Part shown: positions 8,133-16,821 of the stretch, in pieces
How positions within the stretch are numbered: the stretch's first letter is position 1
Layout: each line of letters begins with the position of its first letter
Assembly (NCBI RefSeq): GCF_039542385.1
Contig: NZ_BAABIA010000015.1
Location: 1-48,698, forward strand
DNA length: 48,698 nt
DNA from: Prosthecobacter algae
Lineage (GTDB): Bacteria; Verrucomicrobiota; Verrucomicrobiia; Verrucomicrobiales; Verrucomicrobiaceae
Direction of reading: 5' to 3'
Made by a program: the position numbers and the translations under genes
Notes under the pieces: model-generated
Database searches by the model: none
Told to the model about the DNA's origin: nothing
Seen by the model: only the letters and a program-made list of their open reading frames with translations

Positions 8133-10268
8133 TCATGAAGAAGCTTTAAAGACGGCGGATGGATTCCCCACAAATTGGACGACTTTTTCATAAATGCCAC
8201 GCAGGGGTTCCAACACTTCAAGCATGGACTGCCATTCTTTGCCGTTCAGGGAAAGCGCTTCATTGACTTGGTCTTTATAAATGGTGTGTTCCTGGCCCTG
8301 GTGATGAACTTCGGCCAAAAGCCGCAGCTTTCCAAATCCGTTGAAAGCAGCTTCCAGCGCTTTCAATTCACCCTCGTTGAGAACCCCTTTATCGAACAGC
8401 ACCTTCAGTCTATCCAGGGTATTGGTTACTTCCGCTGACACGCCATGATACTTGCATAGGGAGGATGCTAGGAACACCGGGAATCGAGACAACTCCTTGG
8501 CATTGATGCTCTTGAGATTGGACAAGTCCCTCTTCGTGATCGGGTTGCCCTGCTTCTCCATCTTCTGCAAATGATCATTGAGGTTGTTGATTGCATATTC
8601 CTGACCTTTGGTCGGTCCCCTCGGGGTGATCTTTTCTGCAAAAATGCTGTTTACGTTCTCGTTGTATTTTTGGCAGCGGTCTTTGCCGCCGATGAGGCAT
8701 TTGGCTGATGAAAACACCTCTGCCATGATCAAGCTCTTCGGATCAATCTGCCTCGCAACTTCGATCGCAGTCCCAACGAATGTCCCGACACTCCGGATCG
8801 AGGATGGGGCATTGCCGCCGGGGTCGAAGCAGAAGCCTTCTCGAATAGGAATGTCCTGTTCTAAGCCCATGGGCGTCTCTCCGAGGGCGGTGATCCGCAT
8901 CTCAAAGTATTCCAGTGCCTTGATCAAGTTCGGATCCGTTTCTTTGCTGTCCTTGTCGGTAAGCACAGCAAATTCCAGGTCGGAAAACGGAAACATCTCA
9001 TCCCGGCTGCCTGATCCATACAAAATGAAGGTCTGGCTTTCCAAATTAACTCCGAACTCCTCCAGCGACTGCTTGTAGAGGTCCTTAATGAAAGAACCCA
9101 CCTGCCCGGAGATGCTGTTTTCACCACCCATTTCCTGCTTGTGTGCATTGTTGCGAATGGAAGCCAGCCGTTCCCGGTCTTTGCCCACATCCGGCGGGTG
9201 TTTCAAAGGCTGATTGTTGTCCACAATTGGCGACTGTTCCCGGACAAAATTTTCCAGGCTCTTGGTGATCGAACTGAGCACATTCCGTCCACCTTCTTCT
9301 TCACCCCTGAGCTTATAGCACTTCTCAGCCGCACAGAAAAACTTGATGTTGTCCGCAGGCTTGCTGCCCACTCCGACGGATTCCTCATAGGCCTCGGCCA
9401 CACCCTCCAAGTCGAGCGCAAGTAGCCCGTTGGAAGCTCCGTTGATGGCGATCTCCCGGGCCAGCGGCTGGTCCAGATTGAGGCAGACCGTCTGGAAGAA
9501 TTTGATCGTGGCCTGGGTGATCTTCTCTCTGGAAGAAGGCACTTCATGGCTGGCGAGGGATGCGATGGCCATCAGGTTGGATCCCACCTGTACTCTCGTC
9601 CTAGGATCCTTGATCTCCAGAACCTGCTTGATCTGCTCAGGACCAAAGCCCGCTTCCCCTTTCTGCCACATGTTCTTAATGACAGCCCTTCCCATATGCT
9701 GCTGAATATCGCCCAGCGAGACCGGATATTTCGGATCGCGCAGCTTATGTTCGGGAAGCTTGGAGAGCATTTCATCCATGAACTTTCCAACCACCTTGGG
9801 ATCATACGCCGGCCGCTCGACCCCATAGGTCCTGGTCAAACTGGCCTCGGTTTGCCCCATGTTGTAGATGGCTTCCAATCCGCCGTGCTTCAAGACCAGT
9901 GCCTGAACCTGCTTCTCCAATGAGCGCACATTGTGCAGCTTGAAGAAATCTGTCTTGTTCGCCTCGGCATTTTTGAGCACGGCCTGGACAGTACGGGCTT
10001 TTAGACTGCTGTGTTTGCCAAGTTCATGGGTGGCCCGCTCCGCCATCACGTCGCCATACTCTTGCTTGATAGCTGAGATGAATGCTTCTTTGACTTGTTT
10101 ATTTTCGACCGCTTTGGATTCCCTGCCATCCACTGTTTTTCCCCGAACCCATTCGACCACTCGCCCCCATCCGGTGCCTTTGGTTTGCAGCTCGTTTCTT
10201 GGGGTCACGGCCAGCTTGCCTTCACCCTGAAGTGAAATGGCCCGGAATTGGCTGATGCTAATGCTCAT
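8133..10268 (-). CDS. Candidate T3SS effector with GlnD/DUF294-like nucleotidyltransferase domain
   Basis: The 711-residue protein has no signal peptide. A Ser/Thr/Gln-rich N-terminus is followed by a helical region to about 390. Residues 415-520 carry a nucleotidyltransferase core of the GlnD/DUF294 type: ILYGSGSRDEMFPFSDLEF, equivalent to GGYGRGELFPxSDxD, with acidic residues D430 and E432, then a later strand near MAEVFSSAKCLIGG that matches the position after the third strand in GlnD. Helices follow to the C-terminus. This fold transfers NMP groups onto proteins or small molecules. A CesT-like chaperone gene ends 35 bases upstream, the usual layout of a type III effector pair. The second acidic residue is Glu instead of Asp. 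The domain is moderately certain; secretion and target are inferred. Confidence 0.6.
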   Translation of the reverse strand: MSISISQFRAISLQGEGKLAVTPRNELQTKGTGWGRVVEWVRGKTVDGRESKAVENKQVKEAFISAIKQEYGDVMAERATHELGKHSSLKARTVQAVLKNAEANKTDFFKLHNVRSLEKQVQALVLKHGGLEAIYNMGQTEASLTRTYGVERPAYDPKVVGKFMDEMLSKLPEHKLRDPKYPVSLGDIQQHMGRAVIKNMWQKGEAGFGPEQIKQVLEIKDPRTRVQVGSNLMAIASLASHEVPSSREKITQATIKFFQTVCLNLDQPLAREIAINGASNGLLALDLEGVAEAYEESVGVGSKPADNIKFFCAAEKCYKLRGEEEGGRNVLSSITKSLENFVREQSPIVDNNQPLKHPPDVGKDRERLASIRNNAHKQEMGGENSISGQVGSFIKDLYKQSLEEFGVNLESQTFILYGSGSRDEMFPFSDLEFAVLTDKDSKETDPNLIKALEYFEMRITALGETPMGLEQDIPIREGFCFDPGGNAPSSIRSVGTFVGTAIEVARQIDPKSLIMAEVFSSAKCLIGGKDRCQKYNENVNSIFAEKITPRGPTKGQEYAINNLNDHLQKMEKQGNPITKRDLSNLKSINAKELSRFPVFLASSLCKYHGVSAEVTNTLDRLKVLFDKGVLNEGELKALEAAFNGFGKLRLLAEVHHQGQEHTIYKDQVNEALSLNGKEWQSMLEVLEPLRGIYEKVVQFVGNPSAVFKASS

Positions 10269-10303
10269 AATTAAAGGGAGGCAGGATTTGCGGCAAAATC
10301 GTG

Positions 10304-10750
10304 TCAGACGAACTGTCGAACCTCGAGAATCCCGCTGCTGCGGTCATCCGACTCAGAACTTGCCAGTCGCACAGACCAGCTTTCAGCCTGGTTGACGAAG
10401 GATTCCAAGTGATTGCTGAGTGCCGCAGAGGTGAGGCTGGCCAGCGGCAGTGCCCCTTGAAGGATGATCTTGTTGGTCGCCAACGAAACCGCCAGCGTCG
10501 CGCCATCGGTTTCCCCCCAGAACAGGTTTGCCTTGAGAAGCGAGAGCAGGAGGTCTTCACGATCCGTCTCTGGAAGCTCTGCCACCGGGGCATAAATCAT
10601 CATTTTTTCCTGAGCCGTATCAACTTCGAGGCAGAGCAGAAGATCATCGAATCTCAGGTAGCAGGCTGCGGTTTCATCAAGCTCAAGTCCTGACAGACCG
10701 AGGTGTTCGCCCAGCTCCTGGATCATGATTGAGAGGGCATTGCTATCCAT
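10304..10750 (-). CDS. CesT-like class I T3SS chaperone
   Basis: A small acidic protein of 148 residues, starting at the ATG of MDSNALSIMIQELG; the longer open frame upstream has no coding character. It shows the plan of class I chaperones: N-terminal helix with LGLSGLEL, strands YLRFDDLLLCLEV and MMIYAPVAELP, helix LLLSLLKANLFW, a strand pair with TLAVSLATNKIIL, and a long C-terminal helix containing LESFVNQAESW. Such proteins bind the N-terminal region of an effector as dimers in the cytosol and deliver it to the SctN ATPase. The nucleotidyltransferase effector begins 35 bases downstream and is the presumed client. The fold call rests on pattern, not on a conserved motif. Confidence 0.7.
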   Translation of the reverse strand: MDSNALSIMIQELGEHLGLSGLELDETAACYLRFDDLLLCLEVDTAQEKMMIYAPVAELPETDREDLLLSLLKANLFWGETDGATLAVSLATNKIILQGALPLASLTSAALSNHLESFVNQAESWSVRLASSESDDRSSGILEVRQFV

Positions 10751-10920
10751 GGGAAGTAGTTGATGCTTAATATTATAAGTTTCCAGCGGTGCGCTGAAGG
10801 CACAGACACGCTGCGCCCACAGGTTATTCCGCAATCGCGAGATCAGGATTACAGTTCTTGCCAAATATTGTGCTGGGATGCTCCACGCATGGGCCGCTAT
10901 CCCGTGAAATCGGCCACTTT

Positions 10921-11268
10921 TTACCTCCAGAGATTCCCCACCAAATAGCGCCATGCCCAACCGCTCATAAGGAGCAACCAACCCTCCATGGCGGGTAGGT
11001 GGAGAAAGGCGGCCATCACCAGGAGAAATGAACCGCATTCCAGCCAAGCTTTGTAAGCGGCTACACGGCTGTGATTTGCAGCTCTCATGGCCGTTGCTAT
11101 CTGGAAACCCAGGCTCTCGCTCAAGGCCACTGCGATTAACTTGCGCCAGAGCGTAGATGCCTCCGGCCAAAGCCACCAAGTACTCATGGCCAGCAGGAGC
11201 GCCAGAGCCATGGGCAACCACGATGAACGGGCGGCCACTGACACAGATGATGTAAATTTCGCCCCCAT
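10921..11268 (-). CDS. Small hypothetical membrane protein
   Basis: A 115-residue frame starts with ATG eight bases after the kinase-effector stop. It encodes two or three hydrophobic segments (SWLPMALALLLAMSTWWLW; FLLVMAAFLHLP; a Trp-rich C-terminal segment) and basic residues between them. The close spacing and membrane-like composition suggest a real gene in the effector transcript. No family is recognised, and an overlapping frame is also open, so chance remains possible. A membrane protein between two effector modules is unusual; it might serve immunity, anchoring or export. Confidence 0.45.
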   Translation of the reverse strand: MGAKFTSSVSVAARSSWLPMALALLLAMSTWWLWPEASTLWRKLIAVALSESLGFQIATAMRAANHSRVAAYKAWLECGSFLLVMAAFLHLPAMEGWLLLMSGWAWRYLVGNLWR

Positions 11269-11276
11269 CAGGCAGC

Positions 11277-14039
11277 TTATATACCGAGGTTTACCGAGAG
11301 CTGCTTGATCATTGTAGGGTCTGGTTTCTTATTTGTAATGGCCTTGATTAATTCGCGAGCCTCCACACTGCCTACACCTGGTTCATGAAACACACTGGAT
11401 TGAAGTGCATCGCTCAGGCTGATGCGGTCTTTCGGATCAGGTTTCAGCATCTGGTTCAGCAGACGGTCCAAGGAGGTCAACCCCTCCGTGCCTTCAGCGG
11501 TTGAGCGCATTCGGTTTTCGGAGGTGCGCCCGAAGTCGCGGATACGGTTTTCCATTTGAAAAGCGAACCGGTCTTTCGAGCTGACAAAGGGTAACTCCTT
11601 CACAAACATCTCATAGGCCGTGATGCCGAGGGCCCAGGTGTCTGACTTGTGGGTAACCTCGTAGTTGATGGCATTGATGATTTTATCAATGTTCATCTCG
11701 TGGGCCTTGTTTAGCTTCTGCCATTGAATCAATCGCGCAGAATCGGGAACGTCTCGTTCTTCAAAATCAATGAGCATCGTCTCCCATTCCTGCTTGATGA
11801 GTTTCTCACTTTTCATCTCCAGCTCATTGCGCAGTTGCTTCCGGGCGGTGTCCGCATCTGCCCGGTCAATCGCCACCTCTGGTGCCAGCCAACGTGGATT
11901 GTCCACGCCTATATCCTGAACCCAGACGGTGGAGCTGTTTTTTGATGTGCCAAAGTCGCCCAGCATCGCCGTCCCATCCTGGCCAATGAAGTAGTTCAGC
12001 GGCTTCACATCCAGGTGCATCATGCCCCGCGTTTCCTGCATGTGCTGCATGCCTTTGAACATATCTTGCAGTAAAGTCAGGCGCAACACGGTGGCTGCTT
12101 TCTGGCTGATTGCACCGTCCTTCAGCGCCGTCTCGATCTTCTGGGATGCTTGATGAACATCTCCATTCGGCGCCAGTTCCATGGCGACGAGCAGGTCACC
12201 ATCAGAGTTGCGAACGGCACCCACAAGATTGATCACATTCGGATGGCCATCCCCCATCGCCTGATAGTGCGCACGCACCTCCCGGCATGCGAGATCTTGG
12301 GCGGCCTTCTTATTGTAGCCATGTATGTTTGGATCTTGGCTCAAAGACTCTTTGACCGCGATCTGCCGGCCAGAGGCACTTTCATAAAGAGAAACGACGC
12401 CAAAGCTTCCCTCGCCCAGCTCCTTCTTCCGCTCATAGCGCTCACCTCCGATGACTAACGTATTCGAGTCGATCTGACGATCCCCAAGGCGCGAGACCGT
12501 TTGCGCAAAGACTTGATCAAGGAACTGCTGCATCTCTGGCGAGGCACTGTCATAACTGAATTTGAAGCCGTATGATTCCGGATCCGGCACACCTTCGGAC
12601 ATGAGTTGCGGGGATTGGGCCGCTAGCTTGCTAAGGAGCTCGCTCTTGAATATTTTGCCGTCGCTGGTGGCATAGCTTAACTGCGTCTGGGCATCCAGCT
12701 TGCGGAGTTCCTCTGCGATTGATTCTCCCAATTCCTGGGCCACATCACCGGTTGCTTCATTACGAACCAGCAAATCTGCAATGCTTTGAGTTAGTTTCGC
12801 GTCCAGCTCCATCTCGGGCATCCCCTGATCTGTCAGCAGAGGGAGCTTTTCGGGGATCTCGACGAGCGTGCCCGAGACGGAGTCATGCTCCGAAGCCAGA
12901 ATAAATTCTTCCCGAGCCACGGCCAGACCATCAGACACACGCATTTGATTCCCGACCGATTTTAGCTGGCTGCGATCAAAATTTTCAATGCCATGGTTGA
13001 CCATCATTTGATCAATCTTAGCCCAGGAGTTCAGGTCTTCACGATCATCCATGACTTGCAGGCGCTGCTGCCTAGCCTGTTCGTTTTGACTTTTAAAGCG
13101 CGTGCTCATCTCCGCCACGTGATCCACTTGCCGGGTATTGACGTGCTTGAGCTTTTGCAAGTTCCCCTCCTTGTCGCGAAACAGGACAAATTCAGCCTCG
13201 GGCTTGCTGTCCTTGTTTTTAGCAATGGCGGTGAAAGCTTTCGAAAGCTCGCTTTCCAACGGTGCATGCTCCTTCAGCCGCCCTATTTCATTCTGCACAA
13301 GCTCCAGCAACTTCATGTCATTGCTTTTGGTCACCCCGCCTTCCCGTGCGGTGAGGAGGTGATCCTCCACTTTCGCCAACAGCTCCCGCTTCATTTGGAT
13401 GCCGTTGCTATCCGACTTTCCACCTGCCTGGACCAGGTCCTGATACTGGTGCATCAACTCATAAGCCTTGGCCCGATGGACCTCTGGCTGGCATCTGATC
13501 TCATGACCCACGAATTGAAGCATGTCATGGATCGGCCCCTGTCTGGCCTCTTCCGTTTTCAGCCCCCTGAGAATACTCTTCCCCACATGCTTTTCCTGCA
13601 TGACTTGCAAGGTGGTCTCGAGGCATTTTAGGGTGCTGAGCCTCTCAGAGGCAGGCGCGTTTTTCGCCACCAGTTTTTGGTACTGCTCCGCCAGACGCAG
13701 AGCGCTTTTGTGCAGACTTCCAAAGCCTGCATCCGCATTCCTGCTGGGGTGGGTTAGCTTAAAGGCTAACCGCATCATCTTGTCTTTGAGGCCCGCATAA
13801 CCGGAAGCTTTTCCGAGTGCTGTCTTGAGTCCATTTTTGCTGAGCAAGTTGCCTGCTGTGACCTTTCGCTCAGTGAGGGCTTTTGCATTCTTTGTCTGGG
13901 TCAGTATCGCGGTCTGCGCCACACGCGACTGTCTATTCGCGATTGAGGGATCTTTCTGGCCTTGCTGAGGCTGGCGCTCGACATTGACAGGATGAAGCTG
14001 AACTGTGGACTGCCGGTCCAGAATTCCAAAAGTATTCAT
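11277..14039 (-). CDS. Candidate T3SS effector with C-terminal Ser/Thr kinase domain
   Basis: The start is taken at the ATG of MNTFGILDRQ (920 residues); a TTG 33 bases upstream is also in frame. Residues 1-510 are mostly helical with a Gln/Asn/Ser-rich beginning and no signal peptide. The kinase domain covers about 531-890: glycine loop LGEGSFGVVS, IAVKES with Lys563, catalytic loop HLDVKPLN (H675, D677, K679, N682), DFG at 695 and WLAPE at 717-721. All catalytic residues are present. Between APE and the structural Asp of SDTWALG (D800) are about 79 residues where most kinases have around a dozen. The chaperone gene at 14079 lies 39 bases upstream. An injected kinase would parallel YpkA/YopO or OspG in concept, but neither is an obvious homologue. 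Confidence 0.72.
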   Translation of the reverse strand: MNTFGILDRQSTVQLHPVNVERQPQQGQKDPSIANRQSRVAQTAILTQTKNAKALTERKVTAGNLLSKNGLKTALGKASGYAGLKDKMMRLAFKLTHPSRNADAGFGSLHKSALRLAEQYQKLVAKNAPASERLSTLKCLETTLQVMQEKHVGKSILRGLKTEEARQGPIHDMLQFVGHEIRCQPEVHRAKAYELMHQYQDLVQAGGKSDSNGIQMKRELLAKVEDHLLTAREGGVTKSNDMKLLELVQNEIGRLKEHAPLESELSKAFTAIAKNKDSKPEAEFVLFRDKEGNLQKLKHVNTRQVDHVAEMSTRFKSQNEQARQQRLQVMDDREDLNSWAKIDQMMVNHGIENFDRSQLKSVGNQMRVSDGLAVAREEFILASEHDSVSGTLVEIPEKLPLLTDQGMPEMELDAKLTQSIADLLVRNEATGDVAQELGESIAEELRKLDAQTQLSYATSDGKIFKSELLSKLAAQSPQLMSEGVPDPESYGFKFSYDSASPEMQQFLDQVFAQTVSRLGDRQIDSNTLVIGGERYERKKELGEGSFGVVSLYESASGRQIAVKESLSQDPNIHGYNKKAAQDLACREVRAHYQAMGDGHPNVINLVGAVRNSDGDLLVAMELAPNGDVHQASQKIETALKDGAISQKAATVLRLTLLQDMFKGMQHMQETRGMMHLDVKPLNYFIGQDGTAMLGDFGTSKNSSTVWVQDIGVDNPRWLAPEVAIDRADADTARKQLRNELEMKSEKLIKQEWETMLIDFEERDVPDSARLIQWQKLNKAHEMNIDKIINAINYEVTHKSDTWALGITAYEMFVKELPFVSSKDRFAFQMENRIRDFGRTSENRMRSTAEGTEGLTSLDRLLNQMLKPDPKDRISLSDALQSSVFHEPGVGSVEARELIKAITNKKPDPTMIKQLSVNLGI

Positions 14040-14078
14040 GTGTGGATAGATTTGATAATGGCATCCGGCCAAAAAATG

Positions 14079-14534
14079 TTAGGCGCGGATGAAGAATTCA
14101 TTGGCTGTTGACTCCAGATTGAGATCGCTGTGGCTCATCCCTTCTGTGCCCAGCCTAGTCTGCCAATGCTCAGCCCAATTGATGAATTCTGTGAGCGCTT
14201 CGGCAAACGTATCGGGCTCCAGATTCCCGCTGTACATCTTGCGCCAAAGCACGATTTCGCTTGTCGCTTGATCCAACCCAAAGGCCATGCCTTCGCCGAT
14301 CTCCCGCCCAAAGAGTTGCGCCTCAAGCACCGTGGCAAACGCCGGAACAGCATCCATCTCTGCCACCGAAGCCACGACGCTGTAAAGGTGCAGGCTCAGT
14401 GTTTGAGGCTCCTCTTCGATGAGAATCTTTAACCGGTCATCTACGGCCAGTTCGCAGATGCCATTGGCATCGCTAGCGAGATCTTGAAGCCCGAGTTCAG
14501 GAGGGAGGGAGGCAAGTATTTCTGAGAGGGACAT
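14079..14534 (-). CDS. CesT-like class I T3SS chaperone for the kinase effector
   Basis: A 151-residue acidic protein with the class I chaperone plan: first helix ending in ELGLQDLASDANG, strands CELAVDDRLKILIEEEP and LSLHLYSVVASV, helix FATVLEAQLFGREIGEGM, a strand with SEIVLWRKM, and a long C-terminal helix LTEFINWAEHWQTRLG. The same FxxxxExW helix ends the other small acidic proteins of this island. It opens the leftward transcript and is followed after 39 bases by the kinase effector, its presumed client. It would act in the cytosol as a dimer. The annotation rests on composition, length and context. Confidence 0.72.
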   Translation of the reverse strand: MSLSEILASLPPELGLQDLASDANGICELAVDDRLKILIEEEPQTLSLHLYSVVASVAEMDAVPAFATVLEAQLFGREIGEGMAFGLDQATSEIVLWRKMYSGNLEPDTFAEALTEFINWAEHWQTRLGTEGMSHSDLNLESTANEFFIRA

Positions 14535-14726
14535 GGATCAAAAGCATGGGAGGGCGGGCATACCGGGCGAGGGTGCCAAGTCTTCTCTGCTATCACCCGT
14601 CAGCTCTATGCGGATTACCAACTACCGATAAAAAAATTCGCAGGCGTAATGTCAGACCGCAGAACGGTTATGGATGAAACAGGCGGCTGACGACTGCCCG
14701 CAAAAGTCACTTTGCTTCCACAACCC
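14535..14726. promoter_or_regulatory. Divergent regulatory region of the effector island
   Basis: These 192 bases separate two chaperone genes transcribed in opposite directions, so promoters for both transcripts should lie here. A weak leftward sigma-70-like match is a minus-strand CTGACA (plus 14650-14655) with a 16-base gap to TTTTAT (plus 14628-14633), which would give a leader of about 90 bases. No equally good rightward match and no clear operator palindrome was found. The region is certain by arrangement; the individual boxes are speculative. Confidence 0.4.
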
Positions 14727-15197
14727 ATGAACACTATCGACAATCTCAAGCAACTACTGGCAGAAATCGGACCCGCGACAGAGGAGGTCATGATCGTGCA
14801 GCAATTGGAGGCTGACTCCTGGCATGTGCTGCTAGATGAAAACCTGGGCATCGACCTAGATTATTTGGAGGATCAAGAAAAGCTTGTGCTCAGTGTCGAA
14901 CTGGGCTCTCCGCCCCCAGACAAACTCGCTGCCACGTACGCTTTTCTTTTGCATTACAACTTCATTTGGTTGCAAACTGGCTGTTTGAAAATGGGGCTCG
15001 ACGCTAGCAATGGGAGCATTTCGATGACCTTTGAGGCGAACGCCAGCACACTGGACTTGAACAACCTGCAAAGTCTCCTAACCGAATTTGCACAGAAAGC
15101 CCTCGTCTGGCGTGAACTCATTACTGTCGGCTTTGAGGACGACGCGTCCAGTTCATCCGAATATCGAGAAATGATGCCTGCAGCCATTCGCGTCTAG
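14727..15197 (+). CDS. CesT-like class I T3SS chaperone
   Basis: The first ATG (MNTIDNLKQLLAEIG) gives 156 residues; a TTG 15 bases upstream is less likely. The acidic protein follows the class I plan: helix NLKQLLAEIG, strands WHVLLDENLGIDLDY and KLVLSVELGSP, helix YAFLLHYNFIWLQTG, a strand with GSISMTFEA, and the C-terminal helix LTEFAQKALVWRELI. It is the first gene of the rightward transcript and lies 58 bases before the SGHY-module effector, its likely client. Confidence 0.7.
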   Translation: MNTIDNLKQLLAEIGPATEEVMIVQQLEADSWHVLLDENLGIDLDYLEDQEKLVLSVELGSPPPDKLAATYAFLLHYNFIWLQTGCLKMGLDASNGSISMTFEANASTLDLNNLQSLLTEFAQKALVWRELITVGFEDDASSSSEYREMMPAAIRV

Positions 15198-15255
15198 CCT
15201 TTGACCCTTCTCCTTTCCCACCGAAACAGTTCATCAACATTCTGCCTTTCATCGT

Positions 15256-16680
15256 ATGAAATTGAACTTAGTTCCCAGTCAGACCTCTTCCACAAATTTA
15301 ACCCAAGGCACCGACAACCAGGAAAAAACGTCACAACTCGGCAATAGCGGCGGTGAGCGCCTTTTTTCCAACGCCAAATACTTCGATTCCTCTGGACTGC
15401 TGATGCCAACGCAGATGAAACAGCAATCCACAAAGGAGCAAGTCTTTGAAAAGCTAGAACAAAAGCTGGGGCAGAAAGCCAAGCTAGACCCCAGCACTAA
15501 GCTGGAAACCAAACAACTGCCCGACTATTATAAGAATGAGGAAGAGATCGTCGAGTTTCGTGGCGCACCTGAAAATTGGGAGAAGATGCTTCAAAACGAG
15601 ATGGGCAATGAGACACCGAAGCTCGATATTCTGCGTACCCGCTACATGGATACTGAAGAAATGGGCAAGCATGAAATCTTCTTCAAGGACGGCAAGCTGG
15701 TGAACAACGAGGGCGTAGAGATAGACACCACGGCCAAAGAAAAGATCGTCTCTAATAAGAATGATGAGCGCACTGAAACTGTAGAAAGCGGCCCGACTGG
15801 GATCGGCACACAACTTGCAGCAGGCAGGGGCAAGCACATCTTTGCAGTCTCAGACAAGGGGACCGTGCGCAGTGTGGACCCATGGGCGGCCAAACAAATC
15901 AGCGACAACGCTGGCGAAGACTGGGACCAAACCTCGCTGGATTTCGTCAATCACTCCAGCCTCGTGAAGGGCGGCTCCGTGGCAGGCGCAGGAGAACTAG
16001 TCATTAAGCAGGGCGAATTGCACCAGGTGTCGGACTCTTCTGGTCACTACCAGCCAAATAACAACATGGTAGCCCAGACGCTAAAACACTTCGAACACCA
16101 GGGAGTGGACCTTTCGCAAGTGGATGTGAAGTTGGTTGGCAAGGGGGAGGGACAAACCCCCATCTTCATGTCATCGGAGGAGTTTTTGCTACGCAATCAA
16201 GACCAGAGTGTACCCTCCAAAAACGACATCAAAAGCTTAAAGGCCGAACTCAAGGGGCTCGAAAAAGAGGAACGGAATATACGGAAAAATGGTTTTGAGG
16301 GTGGGCTGGAGAAAATAGAGACTCGAAAAAATGAGATCAAGATGCAGTTGGAACTCACCCGCAACGATCCCAATCTCACCGAGAAAAAGATTCGTTTCGA
16401 GAAGCAACAATTTAAGAACGAACTTTTGGTCAAGGTTGGCCAATTTAACTTCAGGCAGGCCTACTCAATACCGACTAAACATTCCGATGTCAGCCCGTCC
16501 CAAGAGAAGAACCAAGTGAGCGAGAAGCTCGAAACCTTCTCACAAAAAGCCAAAACTTTGCTCGGCGGACTGGGTGAGGGAAGCCGAAACCTGGGCAAAT
16601 TCTCTCCAGGCAGCATCGACCGCTCCCACATGCTTGGTATGCTTGGCACCAAGATGAAACTCATCGACATCAACAAGTAG
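15256..16680 (+). CDS. Candidate T3SS effector with HSS/SGHY module
   Basis: A hydrophilic 474-residue protein with a Ser/Thr/Gln/Asn-rich first 60 residues typical of type III substrates and no signal peptide. Residues about 194-296 hold a recognisable module: HIFAVSDKG, VNHSSLVKGG, VAGAGELVI, QVSDSSGHYQPN, then a helix and HQGVDLSQVDVKL. The pattern HSSxxxGxxVxxAGxLxxxxGxLxxxxxxSGHYxP is also seen in plant IQM calmodulin-binding proteins and in assorted bacterial toxin-like proteins. Its biochemical activity is not known to me. A Lys/Glu-rich coiled coil follows (about 325-390). The chaperone gene directly upstream supports secretion. The module similarity is recalled, not computed. Confidence 0.6.
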   Translation: MKLNLVPSQTSSTNLTQGTDNQEKTSQLGNSGGERLFSNAKYFDSSGLLMPTQMKQQSTKEQVFEKLEQKLGQKAKLDPSTKLETKQLPDYYKNEEEIVEFRGAPENWEKMLQNEMGNETPKLDILRTRYMDTEEMGKHEIFFKDGKLVNNEGVEIDTTAKEKIVSNKNDERTETVESGPTGIGTQLAAGRGKHIFAVSDKGTVRSVDPWAAKQISDNAGEDWDQTSLDFVNHSSLVKGGSVAGAGELVIKQGELHQVSDSSGHYQPNNNMVAQTLKHFEHQGVDLSQVDVKLVGKGEGQTPIFMSSEEFLLRNQDQSVPSKNDIKSLKAELKGLEKEERNIRKNGFEGGLEKIETRKNEIKMQLELTRNDPNLTEKKIRFEKQQFKNELLVKVGQFNFRQAYSIPTKHSDVSPSQEKNQVSEKLETFSQKAKTLLGGLGEGSRNLGKFSPGSIDRSHMLGMLGTKMKLIDINK

Positions 16681-16821
16681 CATCAGAGCCAACCCCAGAC
16701 CGTTCGGAACGGCCGATGACTTGCCCCTGTTAGGTGCACGAAACGCCAACGAACCTCCGCAGATCGCCTTTTGTGTAATTGCCAGATCATCAAGGCGGAT
16801 GAACTGAATGACAACCCACTC

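Noticed and set aside
10751..11221. N-terminal extension of the chaperone frame to 305 residues
   Set aside because: The added 157 residues look non-coding (Pro/Arg/His-rich, no structure) and overlap the small membrane ORF; class I chaperones are about 110-160 residues.
14040..14072. TTG start 33 bases upstream for the kinase effector
   Set aside because: An ATG at 14039 leaves a normal 39-base gap to the chaperone gene; the TTG adds a Cys/His-rich stretch and has no ribosome binding site.
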